A stretch of 64,000 bases of DNA from QHVT01 sp036389275 (GTDB lineage Bacteria > Acidobacteriota > Thermoanaerobaculia > Gp7-AA8), in the NCBI GenBank assembly GCA_036389275.1, contig DASVQE010000093.1:1-64000 (forward strand), given 5' to 3'. A program made the translations under genes and the position numbers. This document shows positions 43,604 through 53,716 of the stretch, piece by piece. Each line of letters opens with the position of its first letter. The stretch's first letter is position 1. Below the pieces are notes generated by a model. That model was not told where the DNA came from, made no database searches, and saw only the letters and a list, made by a program, of their open reading frames with translations.

Positions 43604-45867
43604 AACGCTTCATGCTGCTGCTGCTGTTCGCGCTGCCGCTGCAGGCCGCGCACTTTGCCGGACGTCCGCTCGGCGACGCATTGCGCGAGCTGGAGTCGCG
43701 CGGGCTGCGGCTGATCTACAGCGCCGACGTGGTCACGCCGGCCATGATCGTGCGCGCCGAGCCGCGCGCCAGCGAGCCGCGGCGCATCCTCGACGAGCTG
43801 CTGCGCGAGCATGCGCTGCACGCGCAGCGCGGACCGCGCGGCACGCTGGTGATCGTGCGCGACGCGCCGAAAGCGCCACCCAAAGAGACGGCCGCGCCGC
43901 CGCCGCAGATGCCGGTGGCGCTCGCCGAGATCGTCGTCACGCCGAGCCGCTTCACGCTGCTCGCGGATGCGCCGGAGAGCCGGCAGTTTCTCTCGCGTAC
44001 GGACGTCCAGCGCGTGCCGCATCTCGCCGACGACCTCTATCGCGCCATCGCCCGCGTGCCCGGCACCACCAGCGCCGACGTCAGCGCGCGCTTCAACCTG
44101 CGCGGCGGCGTCGAGGACGAGGTGCTGGTGCTGGTCGACGGCGCGGAGATCCGCGACCCGTTCCACATGCGCGATCTCTATCGCGCCTTCAGCACGCTCG
44201 ACGCCGAAGCGGTGGCGTCGGCGGACATCCTCAGCGGCGGCTATCCGGCGGAGTACGGCGGCCGGATGAGCGGCGTCGTGGACGTGCAGACGCTCGCGCC
44301 GGAACGGACGCATCACGAGCTCGGCATCAGCGTGCTGAACACGCGCCTCCTGTCCGAGGGTGCGTTCGGCGACGGCGGCGCCTGGCTGCTCTCAGTCCGC
44401 CGCGGCTACCTGCGCGAGGTGCTGGCGCTGCTGCAGGGCAACGCCGATGTCGATCCGCGCTACTACGATCTCCTCGGCAAGGTGCAGTGGGCGCTCGGCG
44501 ACAAGGCCATGCTCTCCGCGCACGCGCTGGTCGCGCACGACCGCCTCACGCTGCGCGACACGCCCGACACCGCGGCGAAGGCGACGTACGACGACCGCTA
44601 CGTCTGGCTGAACCTGCGCGGCGCGCCGTCGCCGCGGCTCTTCGCGCAGAGCGTGCTGTCGTACGGCACGTCCGACTCGCGGCGCGGCGGGCACTTTGAC
44701 GAGACGATCGGCACCGAGCGCGGCGCGGCCGTCGACACGCACGACGCGCGCATCGTCACCTGGAAAAACGACGCGACGCTCACGCTCTCGCCATCGCAGG
44801 AGCTGAAGTTCGGCGTCAGCGCCGGCACGTCGCGCGCGCGTTACGACTACGCCGGCACGAATGCCATCGCCTTCTCGCTCTTCAACCTCGGCCAGCCGTC
44901 GCGCACCGTCGAGCGCGTCGTCCACGCGGAGCCGAGCGGCAGCCAGTTCGGCGCGTACGTGGCCGAGCGCGTGCGGCTCACCGACACGCTCGTGGCCGAG
45001 GGCGGCCTGCGGGCCGATGCGGAGAGCTACACGCCGGACGGCGTGAACGTTGCGCCGCGGCTCAACCTCGCCTGGATGCCGTCGCCGCGCACCAGCCTGC
45101 GCGCGGCGTGGGGCGTCTTCTTCCAGCCGCAGCGCATCGACGAGCTGCCGGTCAGCGACGGCGCGACGTCGTTCGAGCGCGCGCAGCGATCGACGCATCG
45201 CGTCGTCGGCGTCGAGCAGCTCCTCGGCCGCGGCTACGTCGCGCGGCTCGAGCTGTACGACAAGAGCATGTCGCGCCTGCGCACGCGCTACGAGAACCTC
45301 TACGACCCGCTGCTCCTCTTCGCCGAGCTGCGCGCCGACCGCGTGAGCATCACGCCGGAACGTGCGCGCGCGCGCGGCGCCGAACTGCTGCTGCGCAGCG
45401 ATCCCGCCGCGCGCGTCAGCGGCTGGATCAGCTACACCTTCGCGCGCGCCACCGACACGATCAATGGCGCCGACGTGCCGCGCGCCTGGGACCAGCGCCA
45501 CGCGTCGACCTTCAGCGTCAACTACCGCGCCGGCGCGCGCTGGAACGCGAACCTGGCCGGCACGTATCACAGCGGCTGGCCTACCACGCCGGTGAGCGCG
45601 CGCTTCGAGAACGGGCGCGTCTTCAGCGAGCCGGCCACGCTCCGCTCCGCGCGCCTCCCCGACTATCGCCGCCTCGACTTCCGCATCAGCCGCACCGGCC
45701 GCACGTTCGACGTCTTCGTCGAGCTGTTCAACGTGCTCTCCGTCTCCAACGTCACGCGCATCGAAGGCTTCGACTACGAGCGCAGCGGCGACGCCATCGT
45801 GGCCCGTCCGCTCACCGAGTCGATCCTCGGCATCCTGCCGTCGTTCGGCGTGACCTGGAAGTTTTAG
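43600..45867 (+). CDS. TonB-dependent receptor with N-terminal STN signalling domain, 755 aa
   Basis: After a signal peptide (FMLLLLFALPLQA) comes an STN domain (LGDALRELESRGLRLIYSADVV). A TonB box region (ALAEIVVTPSR), the plug domain (RVPGTTSADVSARFNLRGG, VLVDGAEIRDPFH, GGYPAEYGGRMSGVVDV) and a beta-barrel ending in VTWKF complete it. The STN domain plus upstream sigma and FecR genes indicate a FecA-type transducer that both imports a substrate and signals. The substrate (siderophore, glycan or other) cannot be told. The ATG at 43600 overlaps the fecR stop. Confidence 0.92.
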   Translation: MKRFMLLLLFALPLQAAHFAGRPLGDALRELESRGLRLIYSADVVTPAMIVRAEPRASEPRRILDELLREHALHAQRGPRGTLVIVRDAPKAPPKETAAPPPQMPVALAEIVVTPSRFTLLADAPESRQFLSRTDVQRVPHLADDLYRAIARVPGTTSADVSARFNLRGGVEDEVLVLVDGAEIRDPFHMRDLYRAFSTLDAEAVASADILSGGYPAEYGGRMSGVVDVQTLAPERTHHELGISVLNTRLLSEGAFGDGGAWLLSVRRGYLREVLALLQGNADVDPRYYDLLGKVQWALGDKAMLSAHALVAHDRLTLRDTPDTAAKATYDDRYVWLNLRGAPSPRLFAQSVLSYGTSDSRRGGHFDETIGTERGAAVDTHDARIVTWKNDATLTLSPSQELKFGVSAGTSRARYDYAGTNAIAFSLFNLGQPSRTVERVVHAEPSGSQFGAYVAERVRLTDTLVAEGGLRADAESYTPDGVNVAPRLNLAWMPSPRTSLRAAWGVFFQPQRIDELPVSDGATSFERAQRSTHRVVGVEQLLGRGYVARLELYDKSMSRLRTRYENLYDPLLLFAELRADRVSITPERARARGAELLLRSDPAARVSGWISYTFARATDTINGADVPRAWDQRHASTFSVNYRAGARWNANLAGTYHSGWPTTPVSARFENGRVFSEPATLRSARLPDYRRLDFRISRTGRTFDVFVELFNVLSVSNVTRIEGFDYERSGDAIVARPLTESILGILPSFGVTWKF

Positions 45868-46199
45868 GCGAGCAGCAGCTCGACGAGCGCCGCGCCGTCG
45901 ACGTCGTCGCCGAGGAGCTCGCGCACGATGGCGCGCGTCTCGTCGTTCTCCTGCGCCTCGCCGATCAGCGAGGCGACGACGCGGCGCCAGCGGCCGCGCA
46001 GCAGGTCCGCCTCTTCGCGCACGACGTCTGCGGCCAGCGCGGCTTTCGACGGCCAGCGGCGATAGATCGTGGTCTTGGCGACGCCCGCGCGCGCGGCGAT
46101 GTCGTTGAGCGTGATCTCGGAGTAGCGGCGCTCGCGCAGCAGCAGGCGCGCGGCCTCGAGGATGTTCGCTTCCGACTCCGGATTGCGCGGCCGGGCCAC
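45864..46199 (-). CDS. short TetR-family DNA-binding protein, 111 aa
   Basis: The TetR HTH is complete (ILEAARLLLRERRYSEITLNDIAARAGVAKTTIYRRWPSKAAL). The protein ends about 60 residues later, far short of the roughly 190-200 residues usual for the family, so the ligand-binding and dimer domain is nearly absent. The GTG start lies 1 nt after the ftsK stop, and its stop overlaps that of the convergent TonB receptor gene. It may be a genuine minimal regulator or a decayed remnant. Confidence 0.8.
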   Translation of the reverse strand: MARPRNPESEANILEAARLLLRERRYSEITLNDIAARAGVAKTTIYRRWPSKAALAADVVREEADLLRGRWRRVVASLIGEAQENDETRAIVRELLGDDVDGAALVELLLA

Positions 46200-46200
46200 G

Positions 46201-48726
<2,526 letters not shown>

Positions 48727-48773
48727 TCCCAGCTCGTTCGTGAGTGAGTGTAGCAGAAAGCGTGCACATGAAT

Positions 48774-48799
48774 GTGAGCCGCGCCGGCGCGCGGCTCAC
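48774..48799. terminator. GC-rich hairpin between the cupredoxin-like gene and ftsK
   Basis: A perfect 11-bp stem (GTGAGCCGCGC and its complement) closes a CGGC loop. It follows the stop of the gene at 48816-49904 on the minus strand. No U-tract follows, so it is at best a weak intrinsic terminator or an mRNA-stabilising hairpin. Confidence 0.55.
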
Positions 48800-48815
48800 A
48801 TCCGGATTCCGCGCG

Positions 48816-49904
48816 TCAGTAGCGAGGAGCGCCGCCGGGGTTGCTGCTGGCCCCGACCTGCAGTTCCTTGAACATCGAGTTGTGCCCGCTGCCGCAGGAG
48901 ATGTGCGTGCAGAACATCGTGTACGTCCCTTCGGCCGGCAGCGTCACCAGCCGCTCGACGACCTGCGAGCCGAGCGGATCGATCTGCGGGATGACCGTCT
49001 CGCCGTTCGGGCCGGCGAGCTGGAAACCGTGGATGTTCTCGCGCGCGCTGATGCGGAAGAGCACCTTGTCGCCCGCGGCCAGCGGCGCGGAGCTCGTGAC
49101 CGTGTAGTTGAAATCGAAGGCGGTGATGGTCACGGTCTTCTGCTGCGGAGGCGTGTCGGCCGGCGGATTGCCGCTGTCCTGCGAGGCCGGGATGAAGGTC
49201 GGGTCGTCCGAGCCGTTGTCGACGATGGAGCCGTAGAGGAAGATCGGCTGATCGGAGCTGTAGCTGATCCAGGAGTCCGACAGGTCGGCCGACGACTCGA
49301 AGAAGCCGTCGATGCGCTGCGGCGTGAGGACGCCGAAGGGCTCGAAGTCGAACTGCTTGGTGGCCACCACGGCGTTGTTCTTGTCGTAGAGCTTGAGCGT
49401 CACGTGCGCGACGCTGCCGTTCGGATTCACGCCGCCCATGTTCGTGCGGAAGGTGCCGACGGTGCCGCCGCTGCCGTTCTGCTTGAGCTGGATGAGCGCG
49501 CCCTTCTTGAGCGCGCTGCTGGCGTCGAGGCCCGGCACGAACTGGCCGAGGGTCTTCGAGGCGTTGTTGGCGTAGATGCGCTGCGTGGCGATGAAGTCGT
49601 CGTCGGAGGTCAGCCGCACCGCGCCGATGCCGCCGGCGTGAAAGACGGCGGAGACGACGTTGTCGAGGATGACCATCTCACGCTTGCGGACGGTGAGCGT
49701 CACCGGCACGGCGCCGCTGTTGTCCTGGTTGTTCTGCAGGTAGCGCGCGGTGACGGTGATGTCTTTGTCGAACGATGGATTGAGGATGCGGGCGTCGGTG
49801 AAGAAGTTGTTCACCTGGCCGCCGATGGAGAGGTAGACATCCTTCGCAAAGAGAGGCGTTGTAAAAACCAGCAGCAAAATGGGTAAGGTCAACCGCACGC
49901 GCAT
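48816..49904 (-). CDS. secreted protein with C-terminal CuA-like cupredoxin domain, 362 aa
   Basis: AGGATTTCT precedes the ATG at 49904, and a signal peptide follows (LTLPILLLVFTTPLFA). The first 240 residues are beta-rich with no recognised family. After a Pro/Gln-rich linker the last 95 residues form a cupredoxin-like domain (FDFNYTVTSSAPLAAGDKVLF). Its metal ligands resemble the CuA site of cytochrome oxidase subunit II and N2O reductase: an upstream His in NIHGFQL, then CTHISCGSGHNSMF. The Cys spacing is C-x4-C rather than the usual C-x3-C, with the normal x3-H-x2-M after it. No oxidase gene is nearby, so it may be a copper or electron carrier. Confidence 0.72.
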   Translation of the reverse strand: MRVRLTLPILLLVFTTPLFAKDVYLSIGGQVNNFFTDARILNPSFDKDITVTARYLQNNQDNSGAVPVTLTVRKREMVILDNVVSAVFHAGGIGAVRLTSDDDFIATQRIYANNASKTLGQFVPGLDASSALKKGALIQLKQNGSGGTVGTFRTNMGGVNPNGSVAHVTLKLYDKNNAVVATKQFDFEPFGVLTPQRIDGFFESSADLSDSWISYSSDQPIFLYGSIVDNGSDDPTFIPASQDSGNPPADTPPQQKTVTITAFDFNYTVTSSAPLAAGDKVLFRISARENIHGFQLAGPNGETVIPQIDPLGSQVVERLVTLPAEGTYTMFCTHISCGSGHNSMFKELQVGASSNPGGAPRY

Positions 49905-50098
49905 AGAAATCCTCCGTGGATGAGAGAAGGATGATACGCGTTCGGTGACGCGAGAACCTCCCTGTAACCAAATGTTGACGCGTCACGCATTCCAACTAGC
50001 CCGTCCTCGCTAACCCATTCGCGCTCTCCTCGAACGTGCGACTCGGCGGCGCCGCCTGCCGCGCTTACCTTCCTTGCATTGGCGAAAGGAGAACTGCC
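49905..50098. other. divergent intergenic region before the 50-57 kb cluster
   Basis: These 194 bp separate the divergent cupredoxin-like gene and the first gene of the unknown cluster, and must hold both promoters. AAAGGAG at the right-hand end is the ribosome site of the cluster gene. I see no clear promoter consensus, operator palindrome or small gene. Confidence 0.5.
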
Positions 50099-51061
50099 AT
50101 GCAGGACATGGAACAACTTCTCGAAGGCGAATCGGACAGATATGGCGAGCCGTTTCTCGGTGGACTGATGAAAGGCGTCGGCAGCATGCTCGGCCTCGGC
50201 GAAGGAGAGGACGAGGGCTGGGGCGAGACGCCGCTGGGCGAAACGATGTTCGAGGGCGAGGGCTTCGGCGATCGGGAGCAGTTCCTCGACGGCGTGGTCA
50301 AAGGCGTCGGCGGCATGCTCGGCCTCGGCGAAGGTGAAGGTGAAGGCGAAGGCTCCTTCGAGTACGAAGGCTTCGGCGACCACGAAGGCGAGCAGTTCTT
50401 CCGCAAGGCGCTGAAGAAGGCACTGCCGATCCTGAAGGCGGTGGCGAAGAAAGCCGCGCCGCTCGTCGGCACCGCCGTGGCCGGCCCGCTCGGCGGCAAG
50501 ATCGCGTCGCTCGCGACCGGCCTGCTCGGCGAAGGCGAGTACGAGCTCGAAGGCGAAGGCTTCGGCGATCACGAGAACGAGGCCTACTTCGAAGCGGAGA
50601 CGGAGGCGGTGCTCGAGTCGCCGCTCACCGAGTCGCAGGCGATCGGCGAGATGATGGCGGCCGTGGCGTCACAGGCGGCTACCGACACCGAGGCGGAAGC
50701 GCAGATCGGAGCGGCCATCGCCATCAGCCTCACGCCGGAAGAGCGGCGCGCGCTGCGCGAACTGCTGCCGGCGGTCACGCGCGGCGCCGCGGTGCTCACG
50801 CGCATCCTCCGCCGCCACCCGGCCACGCGCAGCGCGGTGCCGGCGGTCGTGCCGATCGTACGGCGCACGGCTGTGGTGCTGAAGAACCGTGCCGCCAGCG
50901 GAGCGCCGATCACGAAGAAGACGGCCGCGAAGGCGATGGCGCGCCAGACGCGCAAGGTGCTCGCCTCGCCGGCGATCTGCTCGCGCGCGATCCAGCGCAA
51001 TGCCCGCGCCACCACGGCGGTCATGCGCAACTCCCGCAACCGGCGCGTGAACGGCTACTGA
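50099..51061 (+). CDS. acidic Gly/Glu-repeat protein with Ala-rich core, 320 aa
   Basis: I do not recognise the family. The first 170 residues are strongly acidic and repetitive: GGLMKGVGSMLGLGEGE recurs as DGVVKGVGGMLGLGEGE, and EGFGDxE motifs occur three times (FGDREQF, FGDHEGEQF, FGDHENEAY). A cationic hydrophobic segment lies between (KALKKALPILKAVAKKAAP). The C-terminal 130 residues are Ala/Arg-rich and helical, and resemble the end of the next gene product. There is no signal peptide. It is the first gene of a seven-plus-one gene cluster. It might be a structural or membrane-active protein, but that is only suggested by composition. Confidence 0.7.
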   Translation: MQDMEQLLEGESDRYGEPFLGGLMKGVGSMLGLGEGEDEGWGETPLGETMFEGEGFGDREQFLDGVVKGVGGMLGLGEGEGEGEGSFEYEGFGDHEGEQFFRKALKKALPILKAVAKKAAPLVGTAVAGPLGGKIASLATGLLGEGEYELEGEGFGDHENEAYFEAETEAVLESPLTESQAIGEMMAAVASQAATDTEAEAQIGAAIAISLTPEERRALRELLPAVTRGAAVLTRILRRHPATRSAVPAVVPIVRRTAVVLKNRAASGAPITKKTAAKAMARQTRKVLASPAICSRAIQRNARATTAVMRNSRNRRVNGY

Positions 51062-51078
51062 GCGCGAAGGAGAGCGCC

Positions 51079-51828
51079 ATGACCAGCTCCGTACTGCAAT
51101 ACGAAACGAACTTCGAGAGCGAGGCCTTCTTCGAGTCGCTGGCCGTGGCGGCGCGCAGCGGCCGGCGGCATCCGCAGCTCACCCAACTGGCCATGCGCGC
51201 CGCACGCGCGGCGCTGGTCGAAGGGATGAAAGGCTGCGGCGGCGAAAGCTTCGACCAGGAATGCGAGGGCGGCGCGCTCGAGGCGAACTGGGAAGCGGAG
51301 AACTACTTCCACCAGTCGTACCCGATGCACGAAGCCGCGCCGGCGCTCACTCTGATGGAACACCTCGGCCACGGTGCCGCGGAGGCGGAGTCGGACGGCG
51401 AAGCGTTCGCGTTCCTCGCGCCGCTGCTGCCGATGGCCATCAAGGCGTTGCCACTGATCACGAAGGGCATCGGCGTCGCCGCGAAGATGATCCCGAAGAT
51501 CGCCGGCACGGTCGCGAAGGTCGCGCCGAAGGTGATGAAAGGCGTCGACGCCGCATCGAAAGTGCTGCGCGCGGATCCCGTCACCAAACCGCTGGTGCAG
51601 GCGATGCCGCGCGTGGTGCAGCAGACCACCGCCGATCTCGCGCGGCAGGTGGCGCAAGGGAAACCGATCTCGGCGCAGACGGCCGTGCAGACGCTCGCGC
51701 GCAACACCGCGAACGTCCTCGGCAACCCGTCCGCGGCCGTGAACAGCGTCCGGCGTGCGCGCACGATCGACCAGCGCGTGCATCGTGCGCTCGCCGCCGC
51801 GCCGGCGCCGTGCAGTTGTCAGCAGTGA
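51079..51828 (+). CDS. Ala-rich helical protein, C-terminal paralogue of the preceding one, 249 aa
   Basis: The start ATG 51079 follows GAAGGAGAGCGCC. The family is unknown. The middle holds a hydrophobic-cationic stretch (APLLPMAIKALPLITKGIGV and AAKMIPKIAGTVAKVAPKVM). The C-terminal third aligns by eye with the preceding protein: RADPVTKPLVQAMPRVVQQT, then QGKPISAQTAVQTLARNTAN and VLGNP, against RHPATRSAVPAVVPIVRRTA, SGAPITKKTAAKAMARQTRK and VLASP. It ends in CSCQQ. The two proteins are likely partners derived from duplication. Confidence 0.7.
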   Translation: MTSSVLQYETNFESEAFFESLAVAARSGRRHPQLTQLAMRAARAALVEGMKGCGGESFDQECEGGALEANWEAENYFHQSYPMHEAAPALTLMEHLGHGAAEAESDGEAFAFLAPLLPMAIKALPLITKGIGVAAKMIPKIAGTVAKVAPKVMKGVDAASKVLRADPVTKPLVQAMPRVVQQTTADLARQVAQGKPISAQTAVQTLARNTANVLGNPSAAVNSVRRARTIDQRVHRALAAAPAPCSCQQ

Positions 51829-51848
51829 TGCGTACGGGAGCGTGAGCC

Positions 51849-53186
51849 ATGCTCGAGAACCTGGAGACGTTGGAGATCGCGCGCGACCGCATTCCATCCG
51901 CGGCACGGCCGCAGATCCACCGCACGCCGCGCGTGCAGCCGGCGCTGCCGGCCTGGCTGAAGTCGCAGCCGGTGAGCGTGGCGCGGCACGCCGCCGGACT
52001 CCGCCCGTTCACACGCGAGGAGTTCGGCACCGGCGCGGCCGCACCGACGGAAGGTCATGTGCAGGCGGCGAACGCCCTGATCACGAAGCTGCGCACCGGC
52101 CTGATTCGCATGGCCGATCAGGTCAGCGACGCGAGCCGCGCTGCGCAGCGCGAGCCGTCGACGGCGAAGCTGCAGCGCTTTCTCTCGATGAAGGACGCCG
52201 CGCACGGCTGGGTGCAGGCGATCGAGAAGATCTGGGACTTCTACTTCGAGCTGTTCGGCCAGCGGCAGTCGCCGTTCGGCGATTGGCTGCTCAGTTGCGA
52301 CCGGATCGCCCTGGACTGCTACCAGCACAGTTTTCTCAACCTCGGTCTGGCCAAGTCGATCCCGGCGCCGCCGCCGTTCGCGTACATGCGCACGGGTCTC
52401 TCGCCGGCAACGTTCCGCCGCGCCATTCCGCTGCAGAAGCTCGGCGCGCAGCTCAACCCGTTTCCACTCGTGCAGCTCCCCTATCACCGGCTGATGAATC
52501 CCTGGACCCTCGGCGCGGTGCTGCATGAAGTGAGTCACAACCTGCAGAACGATCTCGGGCTCGAGCACGCCATTCCGAAGGCGATCGAGACGCGCCTCGT
52601 CGAAGAAGGCGTGCCGCAACGCATCGCGCGGATCTGGCACGGCTGGAACCGCGAGATCTACGCGGACTTGAGCGGCCTGCTCCTCGGCGGTCCGGCCATC
52701 GTGGCCTCGCTGATGGACGTGGTTGGGCGTTCGCCGGCGGCAACGACGGCGTTCGCGCACGGCGCGCCGCATCCGACGCCGTGGCTGCGCACGCTGATCA
52801 GTTGCGAGCTGCTGCGGCGCATGGGCTTTCCGAAGGAAGCGGCCGATTATCGGCACGCCTGGCTGAGGCTCTATCCGTCGCCGGGCGACTCGATTCCGCG
52901 CGCGATGCTCAAGACGTTCGAGACCGCAAACGCGATCGTGGTCGACACGATCTGCTATCGCCGGTATGCGCAGCTCGGCGACAAGGCGCTGGCCGAGGTG
53001 ATCCGCTTCGCGCCGAAGGAACAAGCGACCGTGGAGGAAGCGGCGCGGCGGCTCGCGGCCGGTAACGATCCTGGCGTCGTACCGGAGCGGTTCCTGATCG
53101 GCGCGGCGCGTGTCGCCATCGACCGCGGTTACGCCCGCCCCCGCGTCGTCACGCGGAACTTCTACCGCGAGCTCGCCAGGAGATGA
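51849..53186 (+). CDS. putative gluzincin-type zinc metalloprotease, 445 aa
   Basis: The family is not recognised, but a zinc protease site is clear: HEVSH at residues 226-230 (LGAVLHEVSHNLQNDLG). Thirty-nine residues after its second residue comes Glu269 in REIYADLSGLLLGG, arranged as E-x3-D like the third ligand of gluzincins. The protein has no signal peptide. The 200 residues before and after are helical. In the cluster it could mature one of the neighbouring proteins, such as the repeat-rich acidic one. Its stop overlaps the next start (ATGA). Confidence 0.75.
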   Translation: MLENLETLEIARDRIPSAARPQIHRTPRVQPALPAWLKSQPVSVARHAAGLRPFTREEFGTGAAAPTEGHVQAANALITKLRTGLIRMADQVSDASRAAQREPSTAKLQRFLSMKDAAHGWVQAIEKIWDFYFELFGQRQSPFGDWLLSCDRIALDCYQHSFLNLGLAKSIPAPPPFAYMRTGLSPATFRRAIPLQKLGAQLNPFPLVQLPYHRLMNPWTLGAVLHEVSHNLQNDLGLEHAIPKAIETRLVEEGVPQRIARIWHGWNREIYADLSGLLLGGPAIVASLMDVVGRSPAATTAFAHGAPHPTPWLRTLISCELLRRMGFPKEAADYRHAWLRLYPSPGDSIPRAMLKTFETANAIVVDTICYRRYAQLGDKALAEVIRFAPKEQATVEEAARRLAAGNDPGVVPERFLIGAARVAIDRGYARPRVVTRNFYRELARR

Positions 53187-53695
53187 CGACCATGACCAGC
53201 CGAAGAACCACGCGGACAACTAATCGAACGACCTCGCCAACGCCCATGCGAACGGCACTGGCTCATCTGCACGAGCGTCTCCACGCGCTGCAAGAAATGC
53301 TGCGCAACTTCGGCCTGGCGCTCGACGACGTCCCCGACGCGGAGCACGAGCCGGCGCTGGTCGACGCGATGCGCGGCGCCGCGACGGAGCTCGAGAGCGA
53401 CGCGACGCTCGCTCTGCGTGCGGTCAGCGGCGAGGGCGGCGGTGCAGCCGAGGCTGTGCAGTGCCAGCAGGCCATGAATCGCATGCATCGCTCGATGCGC
53501 GAGCTCGCCTCGCACCAAAACCTGCTGGAGCTGTCGCGGCTGGCGGCGGAGCGCGGCGGAGCGTGGCGCCGCTGGGCCGCCGCCGTGCACGAAGCACTCG
53601 AGGCGTGCGAGGAAACGATTCACCACGCCGCGGAGGCGCTGCTCGGTTTCTGGAGCGAGCTCGCCGAGCGCATGCCGGCCGCGGCGGCCCGATAG
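53183..53695 (+). CDS. helical protein of the unknown cluster, 170 aa
   Basis: The family is not recognised. ATG 53183 overlaps the metalloprotease stop; an alternative ATG is at 53192. After a Thr/Arg-rich start the protein is almost entirely helical with heptad-like segments (ALAHLHERLHALQEMLRNFG and HRSMRELASHQNLLELSRLA). It has no membrane segment or catalytic motif. It may be a small coiled-coil adaptor for the neighbouring large proteins. Confidence 0.65.
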   Translation: MTTMTSRRTTRTTNRTTSPTPMRTALAHLHERLHALQEMLRNFGLALDDVPDAEHEPALVDAMRGAATELESDATLALRAVSGEGGGAAEAVQCQQAMNRMHRSMRELASHQNLLELSRLAAERGGAWRRWAAAVHEALEACEETIHHAAEALLGFWSELAERMPAAAAR

Positions 53696-53716
53696 CGAGG
53701 AAGAAGGAGACTGTCC

